This document shows, in pieces, positions 55,553 to 62,064 of a DNA stretch of 62,064 nucleotides (position 1 is its first letter; every line of letters begins with the position of its first letter). The notes under the pieces are model-generated. The model was not told the origin of the DNA. It did no database searches and saw nothing but the letters and a program-made list of their open reading frames with translations. The translations under genes were made by a program, and so were the position numbers. This DNA is from Sphingobacteriaceae bacterium. Lineage in GTDB: Bacteria > Bacteroidota > Bacteroidia > Sphingobacteriales > Sphingobacteriaceae. Location: contig CAHJWG010000013.1 in NCBI GenBank assembly GCA_903642215.1, forward strand, positions 1 through 62,064. The letters run 5' to 3'.

Positions 55553-58500
55553 ATGTCTTACAAAAAGGATAATAAAATCAAGAGTAATTTCACAACAATT
55601 ACAATCAGTTTGGCTTCCCCGGAATCTATTCTGGAACGTTCAAGCGGTGAAGTTTTAAAGCCTGAAACCATCAACTACCGAACATATAAACCTGAACGCG
55701 ACGGTTTATTTTGCGAACGTATTTTTGGCCCGGTAAAAGATTATGAATGCCATTGCGGTAAATACAAACGCATCCGTTATAAAGGTATCGTTTGTGATCG
55801 TTGCGGTGTGGAAGTTACTGAAAAAAAAGTGCGCCGGGAACGTATGGGACATATAAATTTGGTTGTTCCGGTAGCACATATTTGGTATTTCCGTTCTTTA
55901 CCAAATAAAATTGGTTATTTATTAGGTTTACCTACTAAAAAATTAGATTTAATTATTTATTACGAACGTTATGTTGTAATAAAACCAGGTATAAAAGAAG
56001 CAGATGGCATACAGAAAATGGATTTCTTAACGGAAGAAGAATATCTGGACATTTTGGATACACTTCCTAAAGAAAACCAATATTTGGACGACAAAGACAC
56101 ACAGAAATTTGTTGCCAAAATGGGTGCTGAAGCTTTAGAAGAGTTATTAAGCAACTTGGATTTAGATCAATTATCTTATGATCTCCGCCATCAGGCTGCA
56201 AATGAAACTTCCCAGCAACGTAAAAATGAGGCTTTAAAACGCTTACAGGTTGTTGAAGCTTTCCGTGATTCTAAAACGCGTATTGAAAATAACCCGGAGT
56301 GGATGATTGTAAAAATTGTTCCGGTTATCCCGCCAGAGCTGCGTCCGTTAGTACCATTAGAAGGCGGCCGTTTTGCTACTTCGGATTTGAATGATTTATA
56401 TCGCCGGGTAATTATCCGTAATAACCGTTTAAAACGACTGATTGAGATTAAAGCACCGGAAGTAATTTTGCGTAACGAGAAAAGGATGCTTCAGGAAGCT
56501 GTGGATTCTTTATTTGATAACTCACGTAAAGTAAATGCAGTAAAAACAGAAGGTAACCGTGCTTTAAAATCCTTATCAGATATTTTAAAAGGTAAACAAG
56601 GCCGTTTCCGTCAAAATTTGTTGGGTAAACGGGTTGATTACTCAGCACGTTCCGTTATTGTGGTTGGTCCAAACCTGAAATTACACGAATGCGGTTTGCC
56701 AAAAGATATGGCAGCTGAACTTTTCAAACCGTTTATCATTCGCAAGATGATTGAAAGAGGTATTGTAAAAACAGTAAAATCCGCTAAAAAAATAGTTGAC
56801 CGCAAAGACCCGATTGTTTGGGACATTTTAGAAAACGTATTGAAAGGGCATCCGGTTTTATTAAACCGTGCGCCAACTTTGCACCGTTTGGGTATCCAAT
56901 CTTTCCAGCCAAAACTAATTGAAGGTAAAGCAATCCAATTGCATCCTTTAACCTGTACTGCTTTTAACGCGGATTTTGACGGTGACCAAATGGCTGTGCA
57001 CGTTCCGCTTGGTAATGCTGCAATTTTAGAAGCTCAGATTTTGATGCTGGCTTCACATAATATTTTAAATCCGGCAAATGGTACGCCAATTACTGTTCCG
57101 TCTCAGGATATGGTTTTGGGCTTGTATTATATCACAAAAGGACGTAAAACAGATGCCGGACGAATTGTAAAGGGTGAAGGGTTAACTTTTTATTCTGCGG
57201 AAGAAGTTATCATTGCCTATAATGAGAAAAAGCTTGATTTGCATGCTTTTATCAAAGTTAAAGCAAACGTTAAAGAAAGCGATGGAAGTATCATAAATAA
57301 AATTATAGATACAACTGTCGGCCGTGTATTATTTAACCAGCATGTACCGGAAGAAGTTGGTTATATAAATGAATTACTTACTAAAAAATCATTACGCGAT
57401 ATTATTGGTGAAGTAGTTAAAAATACAGGAATGGCTCGTGCAGCCCAATTTTTGGATGAAATAAAGGAACTTGGTTTCCAAATGGCTTTCCGTGGCGGTT
57501 TATCGTTTAACTTGCAGGATTTAAATATTCCTGCTGAAAAAGTTACATTAATCGATCAGGCTTCCAAAGAAGTGGAAGATGTAATGAATAACTATAACAT
57601 GGGTTTCATTACAAATAATGAACGTTATAATCAGATTATTGACATTTGGACCCGAATTAACAACCGTTTGACAGCAAACGTAATGGAAATTTTGTCTAAC
57701 GATAATCAAGGATTTAACTCTGTTTACATGATGCTCGATTCTGGTGCACGTGGTTCTAAAGAGCAAATTCGTCAACTTTGCGGAATGCGTGGATTGATGG
57801 CAAAACCACAAAAATCAGGTTCAGGTGGTGAGATTATCGAAAATCCGATCTTGTCAAACTTTAAAGAAGGTTTATCAGTATTGGAATATTTTATATCTAC
57901 CCACGGTGCTCGTAAAGGCTTGGCTGATACCGCTTTAAAAACAGCCGATGCCGGTTACTTAACACGTCGTTTGCATGATGTGGCGCAGGACATGATTGTT
58001 GGTGAAACTGATTGCGGTACTTTAAGAGGTATTTATACAACAGCTTTAAAAGACAATGAAGATATTGTTGAGCCACTTTATGATCGTATTCTCGGCCGTA
58101 CAACACTTAGCGATGTTTACGATCCTTTAACTAACGAACTACTGATTGAAGCAGGTAACGATATAACTGAAGAAATTGCAAAAAGAATTGAAAATTCTCC
58201 TTTAGAAGGTATTGAAATTCGTTCAGTATTAACCTGTGAAGCAAAAAGAGGTGTTTGTGCATTATGTTATGGTCGTAATTTAGCCAGTGGCAAGCGTGTA
58301 CAACGCGGTGAAGCAGTTGGTGTTATTGCAGCACAATCTATCGGCGAACCTGGCACACAATTAACTTTACGTACATTCCACGTGGGTGGTACTGCTTCTA
58401 ACATCGCAGCAGAATCTCAAATCAATGCTAAATTTGATGGTATTATTGAATTTGAAAACGTTAGAACTGTACAATATAATACGGAAGAAGGTGAAGTTGA

Positions 58501-59839
58501 TGTTGTTTTAGGCCGTTCTGGTGAATTTAGGATTATTGAGAAAGATACCAATAAGGTAATCATGACCAATAATATTCCTTATGGTTCTTATTTGTATATT
58601 AAAGATAATACGCAGATTTCAAAAGGAGACCGTATTTGTTCATGGGATCCGTACAATGCTGTAATACTTTCTGAATTTGCCGGTAAAACTCAATTCGATG
58701 CAGTACAAGAAGGTATTACTTTCCGTGAAGAATCCGATGAGCAGACCGGTCACCGTGAAAAGGTAATTATTGACACGCGTGATAAAGCAAAAAATCCGGT
58801 TATTCAGATTATCGACAGTGGTAAAAATGTGATTAAAGGATATAACATTCCGGTAGGGGCACACATTGCAGTTGACGAAGGTGAGAAAGTGCAAACAGGG
58901 CAGGTTATTGCTAAAATCCCTCGTTCTACAGGTAAAACCCGTGATATTACCGGTGGTTTGCCACGTGTAACGGAGTTGTTTGAAGCACGTAATCCGTCAA
59001 ATCCTGCTGTTGTTACAGAAATTGATGGCGTAGTTACGTTAGGTGGTATCAAGAGAGGTAATCGTGAGATCACTATTGAATCAAAAGACGGACAGGTAAA
59101 GAAATATCTGGTTCCGCTTTCTAAACATATTTTGGTTCAGGACAATGACTTTATCAAAGCTGGTATGCCATTGTCTGACGGTTCAATTTCTCCGGCTGAT
59201 ATTTTGGCAATCAAAGGCCCTGCTGCTGTTCAGGAATATTTGGTTAATGGGATTCAGGAAGTTTATCGTTTACAAGGTGTAAAAATTAATGATAAACACT
59301 TTGAAGTTATCGTTCACCAAATGATGCAGAAAGTTACGATTGAAGATGCCGGCGATACACGTTTCTTAGAAAGAGAAGCAGTTGACCGTTGGGATTTCAT
59401 GCTGGAAAACGATGAAATTTATGATAAAAAAGTAGTTGTTGATCCGGGAAGTTCTCCAAACTTGAAACCTGGTCAGATACTTTCAGTTCGTAAATTACGT
59501 GATGAAAATTCTGTATTGAAAAGAAAAGATTTAAAGTTAGTTGAAGCACGTGATGCTATTGCAGCTACCTCCAGCCAAATGCTGCAAGGTATAACCAGAG
59601 CATCTTTGGGTACAAAATCGTTTATTTCGGCTGCATCCTTCCAGGAAACAACTAAAGTATTAAACGAAGCGGCTATCGCGGGTAAACGTGATAAAATGCT
59701 TGGACTAAAAGAAAACGTAATTGTTGGCCATTTAATTCCATCCGGAACAGGTTTACGTGCATATGATAATGTTCGCGTTGGTTCTCAGGAAGAATTTGAT
59801 CGTCTGTTAGCATCAAAAATAGAAGAAGTAGAAGCTTAA
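55553..59839 (+). CDS. rpoC: DNA-directed RNA polymerase subunit beta'
   Basis: The 1428-residue protein is a complete RpoC. The zinc-binding [21 protein letters not shown], the catalytic [19 protein letters not shown] with three Asp, the bridge-helix [23 protein letters not shown] and the second zinc site [13 protein letters not shown] are present. The frame is uninterrupted. A partial dispersed word lies at 55991. Confidence 0.98.
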   Translation: MSYKKDNKIKSNFTTITISLASPESILERSSGEVLKPETINYRTYKPERDGLFCERIFGPVKDYECHCGKYKRIRYKGIVCDRCGVEVTEKKVRRERMGHINLVVPVAHIWYFRSLPNKIGYLLGLPTKKLDLIIYYERYVVIKPGIKEADGIQKMDFLTEEEYLDILDTLPKENQYLDDKDTQKFVAKMGAEALEELLSNLDLDQLSYDLRHQAANETSQQRKNEALKRLQVVEAFRDSKTRIENNPEWMIVKIVPVIPPELRPLVPLEGGRFATSDLNDLYRRVIIRNNRLKRLIEIKAPEVILRNEKRMLQEAVDSLFDNSRKVNAVKTEGNRALKSLSDILKGKQGRFRQNLLGKRVDYSARSVIVVGPNLKLHECGLPKDMAAELFKPFIIRKMIERGIVKTVKSAKKIVDRKDPIVWDILENVLKGHPVLLNRAPTLHRLGIQSFQPKLIEGKAIQLHPLTCTAFNADFDGDQMAVHVPLGNAAILEAQILMLASHNILNPANGTPITVPSQDMVLGLYYITKGRKTDAGRIVKGEGLTFYSAEEVIIAYNEKKLDLHAFIKVKANVKESDGSIINKIIDTTVGRVLFNQHVPEEVGYINELLTKKSLRDIIGEVVKNTGMARAAQFLDEIKELGFQMAFRGGLSFNLQDLNIPAEKVTLIDQASKEVEDVMNNYNMGFITNNERYNQIIDIWTRINNRLTANVMEILSNDNQGFNSVYMMLDSGARGSKEQIRQLCGMRGLMAKPQKSGSGGEIIENPILSNFKEGLSVLEYFISTHGARKGLADTALKTADAGYLTRRLHDVAQDMIVGETDCGTLRGIYTTALKDNEDIVEPLYDRILGRTTLSDVYDPLTNELLIEAGNDITEEIAKRIENSPLEGIEIRSVLTCEAKRGVCALCYGRNLASGKRVQRGEAVGVIAAQSIGEPGTQLTLRTFHVGGTASNIAAESQINAKFDGIIEFENVRTVQYNTEEGEVDVVLGRSGEFRIIEKDTNKVIMTNNIPYGSYLYIKDNTQISKGDRICSWDPYNAVILSEFAGKTQFDAVQEGITFREESDEQTGHREKVIIDTRDKAKNPVIQIIDSGKNVIKGYNIPVGAHIAVDEGEKVQTGQVIAKIPRSTGKTRDITGGLPRVTELFEARNPSNPAVVTEIDGVVTLGGIKRGNREITIESKDGQVKKYLVPLSKHILVQDNDFIKAGMPLSDGSISPADILAIKGPAAVQEYLVNGIQEVYRLQGVKINDKHFEVIVHQMMQKVTIEDAGDTRFLEREAVDRWDFMLENDEIYDKKVVVDPGSSPNLKPGQILSVRKLRDENSVLKRKDLKLVEARDAIAATSSQMLQGITRASLGTKSFISAASFQETTKVLNEAAIAGKRDKMLGLKENVIVGHLIPSGTGLRAYDNVRVGSQEEFDRLLASKIEEVEA

Positions 59840-59862
59840 ATTATCTTCCACGTATAATATTT

Positions 59863-59891
59863 AAGAGGCTATCTCAAAAGGATAGCCTCTT
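59863..59891 (+). terminator. Terminator of the rpo operon
   Basis: A perfect 11-bp stem (59863-59873 with 59881-59891, core GAGGCTAT) is followed by a T-rich tail, 24 bases after the rpoC stop. Confidence 0.85.
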
Positions 59892-60369
59892 CTATTTTAA
59901 AGTTTGTTTATATAAACAGGCGTTATAAATGTTTTATGTTAATTGGACACAAAAATGACAGGAAAAGCATGTTAAAGTAAATGATTAATTAAGCAAAGCG
60001 AAGGGGGGGTGATGATTATCTCTAAGAATGACCCTGAAAATTATACTTTAATTAAAAGGGCGATTGAGGAAATATTAAACACATCAGAAGTGAAACTGAT
60101 AGACTTCGTTGAAAACCTTGTGAGATTAGAAAATTTTTCCTTTGGGTAGTAGATAAATATTCAATATCAATGTTTTTTAGCAAGACACTTACAATGAAGG
60201 AAGGAAAATTATTCGTTTAATGTTCTCAGAAAAACTACGTTTTGGCAGTTATCAATAACGAAGGACCATAATAAATGCCAAATTCGCCCAAGTTATATAT
60301 TTGATTCCAATGGTTTACAAAGGATAAAAATAGGGGCAAGAACTGAGAAATCATTCTTGCCCAATTGGG
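59892..60369. other. Gene-poor region with a possible gene remnant
   Basis: About 480 bases with no full gene. A seven-G run at 60003-60009 precedes a 45-codon reading frame (60012-60149). The rest is AT-rich with scattered stops. Confidence 0.5.
60012..60149 (+). pseudogene. Possible short gene or gene fragment
   Basis: The reading frame encodes 45 residues beginning MIISKNDPENYTLIKRAIEE and ending LVRLENFSFG. It has amphipathic helical character, and its codon pattern is reasonable, but I recognise no family. It may be the remnant of a larger gene. The seven-G run just upstream is atypical for the window. Confidence 0.25.
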
Positions 60370-60443
60370 TGCGCCCACCTGGGCTCGAACCAGGGACCAA
60401 AAGATTATGAGTCTTCTACTCTAACCAACTGAGCTATAGGCGC
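60370..60443 (-). tRNA. tRNA-Met(CAT)
   Basis: Reading leftward the acceptor arms GCGCCTA and TGGGCGC pair with one mismatch/wobble, the D arm is GCTCAGTTGGTTAGAGT, the anticodon loop is CTCATAA (anticodon CAT) and the T arm has GGTTCGAGC. Elongator Met is most likely; an Ile tRNA with modified CAT cannot be ruled out. Confidence 0.9.
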
Positions 60444-60802
60444 TAAATAAGTCGAATTGCAATTGTACAAAATTTTCTTATTTTTTCAAAAATTAATTCA
60501 ATAAATAAAGTATAATTTATCCGAGTAATACTTACAACTATTTATTTTATAATTATTAACTTCTTTTTTATAAAAAGCATTTAAATAATTATAAAACATA
60601 AATAATATTGTTACATTTATAAACTAATTGAATGTTATTATATACTAACAATTTGTTCATTTATTATTGATAAGCCTTATAATTTAAAGTTAAATATTTG
60701 TTTAATTATCATTTAACTTCAAAATATCATTTAGCCGATTTTTACTAAGCATGTTGAATTTACTGGTGTTTTGTTTACATTATATTTTGATGAAGTTAAA
60801 TT
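60444..60802. other. Very AT-rich intergenic region
   Basis: No gene is seen. An AAGTTAAAT/ATTTAACTT inverted repeat lies near 60688-60719, upstream of the DUF892-like gene. The composition is far more AT-rich than the rest of the window. Confidence 0.5.
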
Positions 60803-61339
60803 ATGGAAAAACCGTATTTGTTAAATAATTATAAATTAGATGAGTTTGCGTTAAAAAAAGTGTTTTTACATAATTTAAATGAGTTATATCCGGTTTTACT
60901 ACATTTAGCAGAAAGCTTGCCTAATTTGGCACAAGCAACATGTTTTGGTGATTTGCAGAATATTATCGAACAACTTTCGATGGAAGTAAATAATCAGATT
61001 ATTATAACTTATGATATTTATACTCAGCTAAGAGAAATACCTGCTGGCCCGCAAAATTTTGCTGATGAATGTATCATACAAGCTAAAATACCTGTTTTTG
61101 CTGATGAGTTGATGGATAACTTATCAAAAGATTTATTAATAATATTTTTTCTTCAAAAAATAATAGCTGTTAAAAGAAGTTATTTTTATATTCTTAAATC
61201 TATTGCAAACTGTTTACACAGTACAAATATTAAAGAATATTTGCAATACTGTTTTAATGAATGTGAGGATAATATAAAACTTTTTCAATTGGTTGCAAAA
61301 GAATATGCAGAAAGTAATATTAATAATTTCTTAAAATAG
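60803..61339 (+). CDS. Divergent DUF892 (YciE/YciF-like) ferritin-like protein
   Basis: This 178-residue all-helical protein starts LKKVFLHNLNELYPVLLHLAESLPNLAQAT, corresponding to the helix-1 pattern of DUF892 (ELYDAEKQL..LPKMAEAA). The spaced helices VNNQIIITYDIYTQL and later NECEDNIKLFQLVAKEYAE follow. DUF892 proteins have a ferritin-like fold and are stress-induced. Some expected Glu/His metal ligands are not obvious here. The gene is markedly AT-rich compared with its neighbours and stands alone. Confidence 0.55.
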   Translation: MEKPYLLNNYKLDEFALKKVFLHNLNELYPVLLHLAESLPNLAQATCFGDLQNIIEQLSMEVNNQIIITYDIYTQLREIPAGPQNFADECIIQAKIPVFADELMDNLSKDLLIIFFLQKIIAVKRSYFYILKSIANCLHSTNIKEYLQYCFNECEDNIKLFQLVAKEYAESNINNFLK

Positions 61340-61668
61340 AAACTGCAACAATCAGAAGCTTATTATCAAAAATAGTTAGTACTATTCCAAGGGGTATAAT
61401 GTTGAAAAATTTCGTTTATAAATGACATTTTTTATAATGAAGTAAGGATAGATTAGCTTTTTTTGAGATGAGTGAAATGGTAAGACCAGCAAAAATGTCT
61501 GTACTTCAGGCGGGAAAATATCTGTCAATTCTGCCCTTACCACAAATCTAAATTTTGAACCTGAACAGATCTGCAAGTGTGAGATGATCATTGTCGGGAG
61601 AATTTGGATGATCCAGGCACGTAAGGTTGAATGTTGCCCGAAGGCGATTCAAAATACTTGAACTTTTG

Positions 61669-61694
61669 GTTCTTTTGTTTCAAGACAAAAGAAC
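61669..61694. repeat. Perfect 10-bp inverted repeat
   Basis: GTTCTTTTGT at 61669-61678 and ACAAAAGAAC at 61685-61694 form a hairpin. A diverged copy of the same layout lies about 140 bases to the right. Confidence 0.6.
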
Positions 61695-61721
61695 ATAATG
61701 CCTGGCAACCGCAGGTTTGCT

Positions 61722-61746
61722 AACAAAGAAGCATGCTTCTTTTATC
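61722..61746. repeat. Palindromic copy of the dispersed 12-mer
   Basis: An exact copy at 61733-61744 (-) overlaps a one-mismatch copy in the other direction, so AAAGAAGCATGCTTCTTT reads as an 18-base perfect palindrome. Confidence 0.8.
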
Positions 61747-62064
61747 AATAAAAAATCAACATGAAGTTGTATATAAGCAAGCTTGCAGCCCTTTATTCCG
61801 TTCTTTTTGTTTAACCCAAAAGAAACAACGAAGTCAAGACAAACCCGATCCATCCGGGCGTTTTGCCGGGCCTTTCCGCACCTTGGCTACTGTTATAGTG
61901 GTAACTTTTCTAAATAAACTCAATTAATTTGAACGTAATTAATTATCAGTTTTAAGCTAAAAATACTATCTTCCAGCTTCTATTTTATGGTACTGTTCTT
62001 AAATGTATGATGTTTTTTTGTTACGTTCATAAATGGCAGTTTTCATAATTGCATAGTGATAGAT

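Larger units (their letters stand above)
61340..62064. other. Repeat-rich region without a recognised gene
   Basis: I see no convincing gene in about 720 bases up to the window edge. It contains a perfect hairpin (61669-61694), a similar TTCTTTTTG...CAAAAGAA word near 61810-61832, a palindromic dispersed word at 61722-61746, and a GC-richer stretch at 61850-61885 with an imperfect hairpin (CCGGGCG/CCGGGCC). Confidence 0.5.

Noticed and set aside
61382..61591. Leftward open frame of 69 codons
   Set aside because: No domain, atypical composition and no upstream signals. It lies in a repeat-rich region.
61733..61927. Open frame at the right edge
   Set aside because: It starts inside a dispersed word, crosses a hairpin-rich region and has no recognisable protein features.

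Overview
The window looks like a chromosome segment of a Sphingobacteriaceae-type member of the Bacteroidota (Pedobacter/Mucilaginibacter-like; genus is inference). The grounds are: a gliding-type gldA-gldF-gldG ABC cluster; an arginine pathway with an M20 deacetylase next to argH; an OlsF-type ornithine-lipid synthase; many DUF families typical of the phylum (DUF2911, DUF4397, DUF892); promoters of the TTTG-N18-20-TAnnTTTG type; and almost no Shine-Dalgarno sequences, with a conspicuous exception at rpsU and hpf. I see no rRNA operon, prophage, complete IS element or CRISPR array.

Layout. 0.2-13.3 kb: an exonuclease/GIY-YIG fusion, fabG, a DUF3253 protein, a VWA-like membrane protein, an FtsB/DivIC protein, a RhlE-type helicase, enolase, an ABC exporter, a secreted PQQ-type sugar dehydrogenase with its cytochrome c, a DUF2911 protein and a cold-shock protein. 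13.3-17 kb: a HigBA toxin-antitoxin pair, ywbE, argH and an ArgE-like deacetylase. 17-26.7 kb: lpxB, a GH43 glycosidase, a DUF294/CBS signalling protein overlapping a membrane-anchored exonuclease, a DUF5615/DUF433 toxin-antitoxin pair and glyS. 26.7-27.4 kb: palindromic dispersed repeats around a single-domain GIY-YIG nuclease. 27.4-46.5 kb: gldAFG, dnaN, two DUF4397 lipoproteins, a DedA protein, a zinc phospholipase-like protein, rpsT, radC, pheT, zapA and its partner, rny, olsF, a ComEA-like helix-hairpin-helix protein, rpsU, a XerC/D recombinase and hpf. 46.6-59.8 kb: the conserved block of four tRNAs, tuf, tRNA-Trp, secE, nusG, rplKAJL, rpoB and rpoC. 59.8-62.1 kb: a tRNA-Met, a divergent DUF892 protein and repeat-rich, gene-poor DNA.

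The strongest unexplained signal is a short dispersed word, TAAAAGAAGYAT, usually preceded by CCGR. By eye I find 35 exact copies of the 12-mer, 16 in one orientation and 19 in the other. My estimate for random sequence of similar composition (about 38% GC assumed) is well below one. Twenty-three copies are intergenic, often within about 15 bases of a stop codon, and several form inverted pairs that would fold as hairpins. Twelve lie inside genes. A second version, TAAAAACAGYAT, occurs five more times. This distribution (short, non-palindromic, balanced orientation, enriched at gene ends, paired as terminator-like hairpins) resembles the DNA uptake sequences of Neisseriaceae and Pasteurellaceae. 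I know of no such system in this phylum, so it is offered as a candidate.

A second point is translational. In this otherwise SD-poor window, rpsU and hpf, separated only by a recombinase gene, both carry strong Shine-Dalgarno sequences. That fits the known role of bS21 in masking the anti-SD in Bacteroidia and suggests that hibernation factor synthesis may be tied to bS21 supply.
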